Assembly: GCA_022360095.1 (NCBI GenBank)
Contig: JAKSDK010000312.1
Span: forward strand, 150,009-214,008
Origin: Phycisphaerales bacterium
GTDB lineage: Bacteria > Planctomycetota > Phycisphaerae > UBA1845 > UTPLA1
DNA: 64,000 nt
Reading direction: 5' to 3'
The notes beneath the pieces are model-generated. The model worked only from the letters and a program-made list of their open reading frames with translations, was not told where the DNA came from and did not search any database. Below are positions 32,610 to 44,885 of the stretch, one piece after another. Numbering within the stretch: position 1 is the stretch's first letter; every line of letters begins with the position of its first letter. The position numbers and the translations under genes were made by a program.

Positions 32610-33710
32610 ATGGCTTCAGGAAGGGTTTTCAGACTGGGTTGGTTTATTCTCGCTCTGTCGCAGGGGACGGTTCTGGTCGCAGCCGATCCTGCAAGCCAGC
32701 CGGCCTCAACGTTGGAGTTGCTGGCGCCTCCGTCGGAGGTCTTGCATCTCTTTGAGGGGGATGATCCCGAGAAGCACATCGAGGGCTTTGCGAACTGGCA
32801 CGCCTGGCGTTCAACGCTCACCGGTCGGAAAAGGCGTGCGGCAAACCGATTCATTGCCCGTGACGATTGGCTCAACGTCTTGGCACATGAAGTCGTTTAC
32901 GATTTTGAAAGCGAGGCGCGGCGGCTGACCGCCTACAAGCTTCTTCGGCGTATCGGCGGGCAGCAGGTGTTTCCCTATTTTCTTTGGGGCATGGGCTCTG
33001 AGGCCGACCAAGTTAGATCTCGCGGTTTCGGCGTTCCAATTCAACTGGTGCATCAGCCGTCTTATGTCAGGTTTTTCTTTAAACGATACGGCGACCCGAC
33101 CGTGATCGAATTTCTGCCTGACGCGTCTGATTGGTTTCCCGTGATTAGCCGGATCGAACGGCGCTGGACTGGAAAGGAACCGCCGAAGCGAGCGTGGGAG
33201 CCTTTGCAGGTCGAGCGTTTCGAAGCCGATCTGCGTGACCCGACGCCGTCCCGCCGCCGCCTGGCGATCCGTGCCTTGACGACCAACGGCAGGTATGGGG
33301 GGATTGTGAAGGAGAACCAATATCGCAAGCTTATGAGTGATGAGGACGAATCCGTCCGAATCGTGGCGGCCCGGTCCTTGATCGCGGCGCCCTGTCCGGA
33401 AGCACGCGGATTGCTCAAGCGTATTGTCGAAAACGAGGCAGCGTCCATCGAGCTGCGACGACTGGCCTTGGAGGCCGTGGTCCGTTGCGGCAAAGCCCGA
33501 CGATGGACGGCCGAGTGGATGATCGCCGGCATGGCGGACTGGCCCCCGGAACTCGACTCGAAGATTCTGGCCAGTTTGATACTCCTGCAGCCGCCTTTTC
33601 CGTGGGAACAGCAAAGGTACATAAGATTTCTGCAACAGCAGTTGAAGTGGGTTCAGGAAGATCGGGCAAGAGGCGTGATCGAAGCGGCGCTTGAAGCCTT
33701 AGCCCCATAG
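32610..33710 (+). CDS. Exported protein with HEAT-like helical repeats
   Basis: ATG 32610 has AAGGA just upstream. The 366-residue product has a signal peptide (about 1-25, ending VLVAADP). It is then mainly helical, with HEAT-like units in the C-terminal half (RRRLAIRALTTNG, DESVRIVAARSLIAAPCPEARGLLKRIV, SIELRRLALEAVVRCG). Such repeats usually mediate protein contacts. I recognise no enzyme motif. Planctomycetes encode many proteins of this kind with unknown roles. Confidence 0.7.
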   Translation: MASGRVFRLGWFILALSQGTVLVAADPASQPASTLELLAPPSEVLHLFEGDDPEKHIEGFANWHAWRSTLTGRKRRAANRFIARDDWLNVLAHEVVYDFESEARRLTAYKLLRRIGGQQVFPYFLWGMGSEADQVRSRGFGVPIQLVHQPSYVRFFFKRYGDPTVIEFLPDASDWFPVISRIERRWTGKEPPKRAWEPLQVERFEADLRDPTPSRRRLAIRALTTNGRYGGIVKENQYRKLMSDEDESVRIVAARSLIAAPCPEARGLLKRIVENEAASIELRRLALEAVVRCGKARRWTAEWMIAGMADWPPELDSKILASLILLQPPFPWEQQRYIRFLQQQLKWVQEDRARGVIEAALEALAP

Positions 33711-33739
33711 GGGATGTACACACTCGTCCGAGACGCTGA

Positions 33740-34741
33740 TCAAAGCATTTCGTCGCGGAGAACTTTGCGCATGATCTGAAGGGCGCGATTGTTGCGCAGC
33801 TTCCCCAAGCGCCCCGCGAATTTGTTTTGTCCTTCCACCCGAACGACGAAATCCTGATGAATGCTCTTGTCCAGTTTGATGATATCGCCTGGACTCAAGG
33901 AAAGCAGATCACCGACCGTCATCTCCGTTTCGCCGAGGTAAGCACAAAGCTCCACGTCGGCATGTCTAAGATTGCGCGTGACGGATTGTTCCTGGTCGCG
34001 ATTACCGGCTCGGTGAGAATAGGCAAGCCAGCTCTGCGTCCCCAGCTTGCCGATCACGGGCTCAAGCACATTGAACGGGATGCAAATGCTCATCGAGCCG
34101 GCACGGGCCCCGATCTTGATCTCGAAACCGATGACGATCACGACTTCGTTCGGGGCGACGATTTGCACCAGGTGCGGGTTGCTTTCCGTGCCGGTGACTT
34201 CGAATTTGACCTGGACGAGATCGGCCCATGCCTCGGCGAGGTTTTCGAGGGCCCGGTCGATGATGCGGTTCACCAAACGCATCTCGATCGCCGTCAGGGC
34301 GCGTTGCGGTATGAAGATTTCGGCGTTTGTTCCGCCGAGCAATCGGTCGACGATTGGAAACACGATGAGCGGACTGATTTCGAGGCACATTTGTCCGTTC
34401 AACGGTGGGGCCGAGAGCATCGTGAAGCACGTAGGACTGGGTAACGAGTGAATAAACTCGCTGTAGGTCAACTGCTCGGTCGTTGCGACCCGGGTTTCAA
34501 CAATGGCGCGAAGGAACCCGGACAGTGAGGCGCCGAAACTTCTTGCGAAACCCTCGTGAATCGATTGCATCGCCCGCATTTGATCTTTGCTGACGCGCTC
34601 AGGCCGTTTGAAGTCATAGACGGTGGCCTGTTTCTCCGAGGCGGATTCGCCCGGCATGGGCGTATCAACACTCTCGACATCCCCGGATGAGACTGCGTTA
34701 AGTAGGGCATCAACTTCACTTTGATCGAGGATGTCCGCCAT
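33740..34741 (-). CDS. fliM: Flagellar motor switch protein FliM
   Basis: Component of the cytoplasmic C-ring that sets rotation direction. The 333-residue protein starts with the CheY-binding peptide DILDQSEVDALLNA, continues into a CheC-like middle domain (LSGFLRAIVETRVATTEQLTYSEFIHSLPSPTC...) and ends with a SpoA/FliN-like domain (CAYLGETEMTVGDLLSLSPGDIIKLD). All three parts are present, so binding to phospho-CheY is expected. No other flagellar gene is in the window; planctomycete motility genes are often scattered. The start lacks a strong ribosome site. Confidence 0.96.
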   Translation of the reverse strand: MADILDQSEVDALLNAVSSGDVESVDTPMPGESASEKQATVYDFKRPERVSKDQMRAMQSIHEGFARSFGASLSGFLRAIVETRVATTEQLTYSEFIHSLPSPTCFTMLSAPPLNGQMCLEISPLIVFPIVDRLLGGTNAEIFIPQRALTAIEMRLVNRIIDRALENLAEAWADLVQVKFEVTGTESNPHLVQIVAPNEVVIVIGFEIKIGARAGSMSICIPFNVLEPVIGKLGTQSWLAYSHRAGNRDQEQSVTRNLRHADVELCAYLGETEMTVGDLLSLSPGDIIKLDKSIHQDFVVRVEGQNKFAGRLGKLRNNRALQIMRKVLRDEML

Positions 34742-34972
34742 GGATTCCCAAAATTATGTAAAGCGACACGCAATTATTGCGCGACGATTGCTGGTAGGGA
34801 CTGACTTCTTATCGGACAGGGCTGGAATCACGCTTGAGCACGGTATTTTCCGCACCGCATCAACACCGCATCGAAGGAATCTCAGAATAATTTTGCTCCA
34901 TCGATCAATACATGCATGACCTACTTGGGAGCAACGCAACGACTTTTGGAAACCGAACGAGGAGCCAGGATC

Positions 34973-35629
34973 ATGTATCAGGATGGCGGAACAACGGTGG
35001 TTCGCAAACGAATGGGACTTCTTTCCGTGATGGTCATCGGCGTGACCGCGATTATTGTGACTAGTGTCATAAGTGCATCTGGAATAGTTATTTATGGCCT
35101 AAAGGTTTTTGACAGAAAGGCCGACAATCTCGGCGAACTGGTGAGCGAGGCCGCCCGGTCACTGCCTGAGCTTCGCGAGAGCCTGCCGCCGGCGTTGACG
35201 GATGCATTCAACGACGTCAGAAAGCCGGATTATCTTGAGCAACTCGACGTGGCCGTGCGTCTTCCAAAGACAGCACAGACTCGTGAAAACGGCTGCTACG
35301 GACCTTCTCGGAGGGCGGTGGTCGAAATCACAAACCGGGGTGATGCTGTGGTCTCGCTGCTGAGCATGCGCGTCGTGGGTTCGGACCCTGGGGGGGACCC
35401 CATTTTTGAGCGGAATACATGGGCGGCCACGCCTTTGCAAATCTCTGACGAAGACTGGCGAGGACCACTCTTGCCCCACGAAACCAGGCGGTTTCCGGTG
35501 TTTATCCGTGTCTATGGGGAGGTCTCCGAGGTCTCTCACGAAATTACGGATATCCGAATTTGGCAAGGCGAGACGTCAGCGGCTCAGGCCGATCTTTCCG
35601 TCGCCGAAACGGCGTCTGTGGACTTCTAG
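34973..35629 (+). CDS. Membrane-anchored protein of unknown function
   Basis: ATG 34973 has AGGA upstream; the frame is open further up, but ATG 34916 lacks a site. The 218-residue product has one strong transmembrane segment near residues 13-42 (MGLLSVMVIGVTAIIVTSVI...). An amphipathic helical stretch follows, then a beta-rich C-terminal domain (RRAVVEITNRGDAVVSLLSMRV, RRFPVFIRVYGEV), which looks like an immunoglobulin-type fold facing the periplasm. It resembles no family I can name. It is followed by a pseudopilin-like gene 147 bases downstream. Confidence 0.65.
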   Translation: MYQDGGTTVVRKRMGLLSVMVIGVTAIIVTSVISASGIVIYGLKVFDRKADNLGELVSEAARSLPELRESLPPALTDAFNDVRKPDYLEQLDVAVRLPKTAQTRENGCYGPSRRAVVEITNRGDAVVSLLSMRVVGSDPGGDPIFERNTWAATPLQISDEDWRGPLLPHETRRFPVFIRVYGEVSEVSHEITDIRIWQGETSAAQADLSVAETASVDF

Positions 35630-35776
35630 TTGCCCGACGCGGCTTCAGCTTGACGTTGTCATGGACGCCATCTAAGGTCTACAAGTGTGAATGAAAATGC
35701 CAGCCGGGCTCCTGAACCGTGAATCGGTTTGCAGGGGCCCGTTTGAGTTTGAGGCGATGGAGTGCCCAAAGGACCA

Positions 35777-36391
35777 ATGAGCCGTCCATTTTCCCAATAT
35801 CATTCAAGAAAAGCGGTGACCAGGATCGAAGTGTTGACCGGGGTGATCGTGTTGGGATTGGCCGCATGGTTCATCGTACCGGCCGTTGGTCATCGTCGTG
35901 TTCAACAGGACCGCGAAGCCTGTCTGGCCAATCTTACGGAAATCGGGAAGGCCGTCGGAGCTTATCTGCAATCCAATGACAACCGTTGGCCCTACGTTGC
36001 AAAATTGCGGTCATTCAAGATGCCCGGGCAGGATTGGCCGACGTTACCAGGGGTGATCGCTCCCTATCTCGGGAAACGAACGGATGTTCTTCGGTGCCCG
36101 GCAGATTCACGAGAATTGTCAGAAGAGGACTCGGAATTGATCCGAGAGTTCTCCGTCCGAACAACTTGGCATGAGACGGAAGGGCTGAGTTACGAATGGT
36201 ATTGGGGTGAGATTTACGGCGGAAGGAAAGTCGGTCAGGAGCCTATCTCACAGGCGCAGGGGTTCGGGTTTGGTCGTGCGGACCAGACGCTGCTGGCTGA
36301 CTTCGAGACCTTCCACAAAGGAGACGACGGCGGGGCCGTTAATACATTGTTTGCCGATTTCACGGCGCGGGCTTCTCGTGCCGGGAAATGA
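35777..36391 (+). CDS. Type II pseudopilin-like protein (DUF1559-like)
   Basis: A 204-residue protein with a prepilin-type N-terminus: a short basic leader, then KAVTRIEVLTGVIVLGLAAW, in which Glu stands at +5 if cleavage is after Ala. The usual -1 Gly is replaced. The remainder contains the segments seen in planctomycete pseudopilins: REACLANLTEIGKAVGAYLQSNDNRWP, a CPAD motif and a terminal FADFTARAS. These proteins are very numerous in Planctomycetota and are thought to use a type II secretion or pilus-like pathway. Start ATG 35777 is chosen over 35762 because it gives the usual leader length. Confidence 0.75.
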   Translation: MSRPFSQYHSRKAVTRIEVLTGVIVLGLAAWFIVPAVGHRRVQQDREACLANLTEIGKAVGAYLQSNDNRWPYVAKLRSFKMPGQDWPTLPGVIAPYLGKRTDVLRCPADSRELSEEDSELIREFSVRTTWHETEGLSYEWYWGEIYGGRKVGQEPISQAQGFGFGRADQTLLADFETFHKGDDGGAVNTLFADFTARASRAGK

Positions 36392-36449
36392 CAATCTTTG
36401 AGCACGGGTCAGGCCGGAGACCTGAGCGGATGTTTGGAGTTGATGAAGA

Positions 36450-37073
36450 ATGACGACGGACGAAGTTAAGAAAGCGGTAAAGAGACACCGACACGCAGCC
36501 GTCATCGGCGGCGTGGTCGGCCTGATCGTGCTTGCTGGGTGGATTGGTTATGTCGTCGCCATGACGCCTCAGAAGCCCGTGATTTCGTCGGCACCGGCGG
36601 AGGAAGTCGTGGCGTTTATCGCGAACAAACGCGGTCTGGCGAAGCTGCCGCACATTGAGCAACAGCAATTTTTGGAGCGCTGGCACGAGCACATCATTCA
36701 GCCCGAGAACAGGGATGAACTCAAGCAATGTCTGGAGCACCTCGATGATGACGACCGGAAAAAATTCACTGAGTCCGTTTTCGAGCATCTGAAGCGTGCA
36801 TTTGTGGACGACGCCAAACACTTTTCGCGCCTGACGGACCGGAGCGAGAAGAGCAGATTTCTGCGCAGGAAAGTGACCGAGCTTCACGAGCGCGCGGTCT
36901 TTATCAAGGACGTCGCCAAAGGCAGCATGGGCAATTTCGGTGGCCAGGAAGAGCTTCAGGCCTGGCTTATCGAGCACACCTCGCCGAAGGAACGCCAGTT
37001 GGGCGAGCCTTATCTCGAAGCGTTGAAGCGGGTCGGAGCTCAGATGCAGAAAGAGACTCGAAAGGGCTCGTAG
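36450..37073 (+). CDS. Single-pass membrane protein, helical, unknown function
   Basis: A 207-residue product with one transmembrane helix near residues 17-38 (AAVIGGVVGLIVLAGWIGYVV) and a highly charged helical domain after it (ERWHEHIIQPENRDELKQCLEHLDDDDRKKFTESVFEHLKRAF). No conserved catalytic motif is seen. It lies 58 bases downstream of the pseudopilin gene and may be cotranscribed with it. I do not recognise the family. Confidence 0.65.
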   Translation: MTTDEVKKAVKRHRHAAVIGGVVGLIVLAGWIGYVVAMTPQKPVISSAPAEEVVAFIANKRGLAKLPHIEQQQFLERWHEHIIQPENRDELKQCLEHLDDDDRKKFTESVFEHLKRAFVDDAKHFSRLTDRSEKSRFLRRKVTELHERAVFIKDVAKGSMGNFGGQEELQAWLIEHTSPKERQLGEPYLEALKRVGAQMQKETRKGS

Positions 37074-37139
37074 AAATCCTGGGTTCCAATCCTGGATAAG
37101 ACGTGTTTCCGTGATCGGACGACGGACTACAATAACGTG

Positions 37140-37328
37140 ATGTTTTGGCAGTATGTCATTGTTGGAGCCCTGGTGCTTTTGGCCTTGGTCTATTTGTTAC
37201 GCCAGGTCGTTCGCGGCGTTTCGTCCAAGAGCTGTGGTCAGGGTTGTTCTTGTGGAACGGTCTCCACCCCCGCCCCAGACCGTCTGGGCCATCGGCAAGA
37301 GGTGATTCAACTTGGGACGCCGGAGTGA
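37140..37328 (+). CDS. Small Cys-rich membrane protein, FeoB-associated-like
   Basis: A 62-residue protein: one transmembrane helix (FWQYVIVGALVLLALVYLL), a short basic stretch and a cysteine cluster KSCGQGCSCGT. This resembles the FeoB-associated Cys-rich family (PF12669). No feoB is nearby, so an iron link is only suggestive. Start is ATG 37140, or GTG 37137 directly before it. The last 40 residues are not conserved-looking. Confidence 0.55.
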   Translation: MFWQYVIVGALVLLALVYLLRQVVRGVSSKSCGQGCSCGTVSTPAPDRLGHRQEVIQLGTPE

Positions 37329-37360
37329 GTCATAAAAGTGCCCCCGGCGGCGCAAGAGTT

Positions 37361-37450
37361 GTAGGGCGGGTTCCACCTGCCGGTAAGGATGACACGTGTG
37401 CGCCATATCGAATGTTCACACGTCATCAAGGCGGGCAGAGCCCGCTCTAA
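37361..37450 (-). repeat. Dispersed REP/MITE-like element, copy 1
   Basis: About 90 bases, read on the minus strand from GCGGGCTCTGCCCGCC to GGTGGAACCCGCCCTAC. A second copy in direct alignment lies at 56792-56882; shared internal words are TGATGA and ATGGCGCACA. The two ends are imperfect inverted repeats of each other. It fills the gap between the small membrane protein and the ACT gene. Confidence 0.75.
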
Positions 37451-37453
37451 TTC

Positions 37454-37836
37454 TTATTGGATGACATGGCCGTGTTGAGACAGAACGGCCGCGGCCTTTT
37501 CGAGCGTCTCCTCCTTGACGAACAAATAATCCGTGTCATAAGTCGAGGCCGAGAAGATACTGATCGCGGCGTCGGCGAGCGGACCGGAAAGGGACGCGAG
37601 GACACCGGTGCATGAGAAGTGCAGCGGTCCTTGCACTTTGAGGCATCGCCAGCCCATTTCCCGTTTGGCATTCGCTGGAATCTGGTTTTCCGGGCAGACC
37701 ACCGAAAGTTCTTCGTCGGTACGAGTCACCGAGAAAAACCGCGTTTCGCTTGAGAACTCAGTGATCGGCGCGTCGGGTTCCAGCCGGCAGACGGCGAATC
37801 TGCCGGGAAGGATGGCTAACGTCAGCGGCGAGGCGC

Positions 37837-37840
<4 letters not shown>
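37454..37840 (-). CDS. ACT-domain protein coupled to metH
   Basis: A 128-residue protein matching the short ACT (ACT_7, CASTOR-like) family: LAILPGRFAVCRLEPDAPI, FFSVTRTDEELSVVCPE, GWRCLKVQGPLHFSCTGVLASL and ISIFSASTYDTDYLFVKEE. Two ACT-like units are expected to bind a small ligand, usually an amino acid. Its ATG overlaps the metH stop (ATGA), so the two are translationally coupled. Sensing of methionine or a related metabolite is a reasonable inference, but no ligand can be read from the sequence. Confidence 0.88.
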
Positions 37841-41364
<3,524 letters not shown>

Positions 41365-41599
41365 CGCGCTCGTCCGTTCACCGTGGATTCTGCGAGACCT
41401 TATGGGATCGTAGCCGATTGACGGCGTCGATCCCGTATTTGTTCATTTTACGTTGAATCGGCGGATTCAGATAGGCATGGTTAGAGCATCTTTTGTGAGG
41501 ACGTCGGTTCATCCGGTTTTCTGGATGAAGTTGGGACGGTGCCCAGCGCACTTCATCCAAATCCCGATGGACAATTCGCCGAAGCTTGACGGCGGGGGT

Positions 41600-41887
41600 T
41601 TAAAACGTGTGTTTTTTGTCGGACTTGAGGTATTGCTTACGGGCGTTTTCGTAGTCCTCGGCCGTCTCAGGCAGGCCGGCGATGTGCTGATCTTCCTCCA
41701 GCACAAATCCGTCCTCTACCAATCCGTGGATCTTCTGGAGGATCGGAATGCACCATCCGCAGCCGGTCCCGGCGTTGAGGCATTCCGACATCTGCGAGGC
41801 TCTGCGGGGTTTTTCCCGTCGTGCATAATGAAAGAGCTTTCGCAACGGTACGTGGAAACAATAGCAGATCTTATCGTCGGGCTTCAT
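41600..41887 (-). CDS. BFD-like [2Fe-2S] protein
   Basis: ATG 41887 gives a 95-residue product; the frame extends up to 41947 without support. Four conserved cysteines in ICYCF and GTGCGWC are arranged as in the bacterioferritin-associated ferredoxin (BFD-like) fold, which holds a [2Fe-2S] cluster. The C-terminal 40 residues are acidic and specific to this protein. It could be an electron carrier for iron release or a stand-alone assembly-type domain. It is divergent from the M20 peptidase, with starts about 100 bases apart. Confidence 0.8.
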   Translation of the reverse strand: MKPDDKICYCFHVPLRKLFHYARREKPRRASQMSECLNAGTGCGWCIPILQKIHGLVEDGFVLEEDQHIAGLPETAEDYENARKQYLKSDKKHTF

Positions 41888-41985
41888 CGTCGTTATTGTA
41901 GCCTCGATCGGGGATGCGAGGGATTGTGAATTGTGGTAAATTGCCATGCTTTATGCTTCAACACGACGACAGAGGGGACTCGACC

Positions 41986-43371
41986 ATGGCAGAGAACGGC
42001 GCCGTTGAAAAGGCCATTGCATACCTCAACGACAACAAGGATCGCTTTCGAGAAGAGCTTTTCGACTATCTGCGAATCGCCAGCATTTCCGCCCAGTCGC
42101 AGCATGCGACGGACGTCCGCAAGGCCGCCGAATGGACGCGGGACCGTTGCCTCGCCGCCGGTCTCAATGCCGAAATCGCCGACACACCGGGACACCCGGC
42201 CGTCATCGCGGAAGGCAAGCCGATTCCCGGGCAGCCGACGATCATGGTCTACGGTCACTATGACGTGCAGCCCGAAGGTGATACGGCCTTGTGGGACACC
42301 GGGCCGTTTGATCCGGTCGTCCAGGACGGCAAGATCGTCTGTCGCGGGGCGGCGGATGACAAGGGGCAGTTGTTCTGCGCGATCCTGGCTGCCGAGGCCT
42401 GGATGAAGACGGCCGGAGCGCTCCCGATCAACGTCAAGTTCTGTCTGGAAGGGGAGGAAGAAGTCGGATCGTCGAATCTGGAGCGTGTCGTCTCTGAGCA
42501 CAAGGATCGGCTTGCCTGTGATTACGTTCTAATTCACGACACGGCCCAGTTCGGCACCGATGCCCCGGCGGTCACCACCGCGACCAAGGGTTTGGTTTAC
42601 AAGGAGGTGGTCGTCAAGGGTCCCAGGAAAGACCTGCACAGTGGTTCGTTCGGCGGGGCAGTGGCCAACCCTGCGAATGAACTGGCCAGGCTGATCGCAT
42701 CGTTCCACGATGCAAACGGCAGGGTCGCGATTCCCGGCTTTTATGATCGTGTCAAGGAGATGTCGGAGGAAGAAGTGGAGATGATGAACGGCTTGCCGTA
42801 CGACGAGACTGCGCTGCTCGACGACCTCGGCAGTCCGAAGACCTATGGTGAACAAGGTTATCATTCGCTCCACCGGCGCTGGGCGCGTCCGACGCTCGAC
42901 GTCAACGGCATCTACGGCGGTTACATGAAGGAGGGCTCAAGCACGATCATTCCGTCCTTCGCCGGCGCAAAGATCTCGATGCGTCTGGTTCCGGATCAGG
43001 ACGCCGCGGAAATCAGCCGTCTCTTTGACGAGACGGTTCGTCATCGCATTCCGGATACGGTCCGTGTGGAAATCGAGCATCATGCCGATTGCGATGCTTA
43101 CCTGGCCGATCTCGAATCGGACGGGATGAAGGCCGCTCGGGAAGCGGTGAAGATCGGATTCGGGAAAGCGCCGGTTTTGATTCGAGAAGGAGGGAGTCTG
43201 CCGATCCTGCCGATGTTCAAATCCATCTTGGGCGCGGACAGCCTGATGGTCGGCTATGCCCAGCCGAATTGCAATCTGCATTCCCCGAACGAGTTTCTGC
43301 ATGTCCGCGATTTTGAGGCTGGTATGCGGACAACCGCGGCTCTTCTAGGATTGTTAGGCAACGGTTCGTAA
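41986..43371 (+). CDS. M20 family metallopeptidase (dipeptidase-like)
   Basis: ATG 41986 has AGAGGGG upstream. The 461-residue cytoplasmic protein has the M20 dinuclear zinc motifs: VYGHYDVQP (His and catalytic Asp), GAADDKGQ (bridging Asp), CLEGEEEVGS (catalytic base Glu and zinc Glu), VLIHDT and HSPNEFLHV (last His). A dimerisation insert runs from about residue 195 to 310 (LHSGSFGGAVANPANELARLI). This is the arrangement of carnosinase/PepV-like dipeptidases. All metal ligands are intact. It probably degrades dipeptides taken up or released inside the cell. Confidence 0.93.
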   Translation: MAENGAVEKAIAYLNDNKDRFREELFDYLRIASISAQSQHATDVRKAAEWTRDRCLAAGLNAEIADTPGHPAVIAEGKPIPGQPTIMVYGHYDVQPEGDTALWDTGPFDPVVQDGKIVCRGAADDKGQLFCAILAAEAWMKTAGALPINVKFCLEGEEEVGSSNLERVVSEHKDRLACDYVLIHDTAQFGTDAPAVTTATKGLVYKEVVVKGPRKDLHSGSFGGAVANPANELARLIASFHDANGRVAIPGFYDRVKEMSEEEVEMMNGLPYDETALLDDLGSPKTYGEQGYHSLHRRWARPTLDVNGIYGGYMKEGSSTIIPSFAGAKISMRLVPDQDAAEISRLFDETVRHRIPDTVRVEIEHHADCDAYLADLESDGMKAAREAVKIGFGKAPVLIREGGSLPILPMFKSILGADSLMVGYAQPNCNLHSPNEFLHVRDFEAGMRTTAALLGLLGNGS

Positions 43372-43582
43372 TTATTGGACCCTTCTTTCGGTTCGCACTC
43401 GATTGTAAACGTTTGTCATCATCCTTATTCCATCTCGGCGGAAGGCCGATATGTGATGGGGATTCCTCGTTTGTTCGATCGGATCGCCTAACGAGATTTC
43501 AGGGAGGGGAGGCGCTGTGAGCCGTCCCATTCCGGTTGTGGACTGTTGTCGCGTTCACCGTAACGAAAGCGGAGTTTGACCC

Positions 43583-44692
43583 ATGTATCATCGGCGCATC
43601 CAAATCAGAGTCCTGGCCGTCAGCATCATCGTACTCGGAGCTGTTTCGGAGGTCAGGGCACAAGGTATCAACGGGGGAGATTTTCTGCGAACACTCTTCC
43701 GCGGCACTGAATTTGTGGGAAACCCGCTGTTCCTGTCCACTCCGCAGGGAGGCCCGAACTTCGACTTCAACCAGTTTTTTCAGCGCGTGGAATTCAACCG
43801 TGCCGGCGACGGATATACGTACGAATTCTTCCGCTTCTTTGGTCCGGACTCATTCGATAATCCCAATTTTCTGGATCTGGGTCCGTTGAAGGTTGAGTTA
43901 GGCCCTGATCCGAATCTGGGTCAGGTTCAGTTGACGGGTATTCATGGGCGGACGGGTTTCACGACGCGTTTTATTCCCGAGATCTTTTTTGAGGCTGAAA
44001 CGGGACAGCGTGCCTTCAATCAGTTTCAGAACGTCGGTACTTTTTCACCGGAGCCCCTCTCATACCGCGTCACATTCAATACGGGAATTCAAGACTTCGA
44101 ATGGGCGGGAAATGCCTTGATCGATACCGAGGGGCGGATCAACGCGCTGGGTTTCTATGATTTCGAACTTCGATTCACGAACGTCGGCAGCTTTGAGGCA
44201 GACGGCGTCGTTGTGCAAGATGAGCAGGTCACGGATTTTGATGTAGGGCCGATCGACGTTTCGGGGCACATTGTCGTCGATGCCATTGCCAGCCTGATCC
44301 AGGCCAACGGCGCGACGGCTGCGGCCGTGCCGCCTCGAATTCTGTCAGGTGCGGCTCAGAAGGGAAAGACTGTGGAAGACCTGATGGCGCAACTAGAGGC
44401 CGGTGACCCCATCACGGACGAAGAAGCCCAATTTCTGATTCAGCAAATGTTCATCAAAGCGTTTCAATTGGACCCGATCGGAACGATCATGAACGGGCTG
44501 CCGGCTGAAGTGCCGGGGTTCGAAGGGTTGGGTCTGCAAACCGGCGTTGCCGATCCTGAAGCCGTTTCTGCGGCCGCGGTGATTCCCGAGCCTGGCACGC
44601 TTTTGTTGTTTATGTTGGCGATCGCCTTATTATTGGCCACGCGACTGATGACACGCCTGGACGCCGGCGGATTCAGGCTCCAGGCGTCGTAA
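43583..44692 (+). CDS. PEP-CTERM exported protein
   Basis: A 369-residue exported protein. The signal peptide (about 1-26) ends SEVRAQG. The body is beta-rich with an acidic helical segment near residues 255-300, and no known domain is recognised. The C-terminus is a PEP-CTERM sorting signal: IPEPGTLLLFMLAIALLLA followed by Arg-rich residues. Compared with the protein at 30341 the tail is a better match to the consensus. It would be processed by an exosortase encoded elsewhere. The region before it (43372-43582) holds no gene. Confidence 0.88.
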   Translation: MYHRRIQIRVLAVSIIVLGAVSEVRAQGINGGDFLRTLFRGTEFVGNPLFLSTPQGGPNFDFNQFFQRVEFNRAGDGYTYEFFRFFGPDSFDNPNFLDLGPLKVELGPDPNLGQVQLTGIHGRTGFTTRFIPEIFFEAETGQRAFNQFQNVGTFSPEPLSYRVTFNTGIQDFEWAGNALIDTEGRINALGFYDFELRFTNVGSFEADGVVVQDEQVTDFDVGPIDVSGHIVVDAIASLIQANGATAAAVPPRILSGAAQKGKTVEDLMAQLEAGDPITDEEAQFLIQQMFIKAFQLDPIGTIMNGLPAEVPGFEGLGLQTGVADPEAVSAAAVIPEPGTLLLFMLAIALLLATRLMTRLDAGGFRLQAS

Positions 44693-44885
44693 CGTCGATT
44701 CACGCCCTCATTCGTGGAATTGGCGTGCATGTCGTAGTAGACTAAGAGGACGTTACGGCGCGAAGTCGTTTTGTTTGCGGATCGCGGTCGTTGGCGGGCC
44801 TAAGATTTGGTGAGTCGGCCATGATGTTGATCTACGCGTTTGGGTTGGCATTCTTTGCTGCGTCGGTATGAGGGGACGAATCGAC

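Noticed and set aside
32811..33635. 274-codon frame on the minus strand
   Set aside because: Shadow of the HEAT-like gene; low-information composition and no ribosome site.
41365..41599. Cobalamin or SAM riboswitch upstream of metH
   Set aside because: I looked for a B12 box and SAM-type helices in this gap and found no convincing match.
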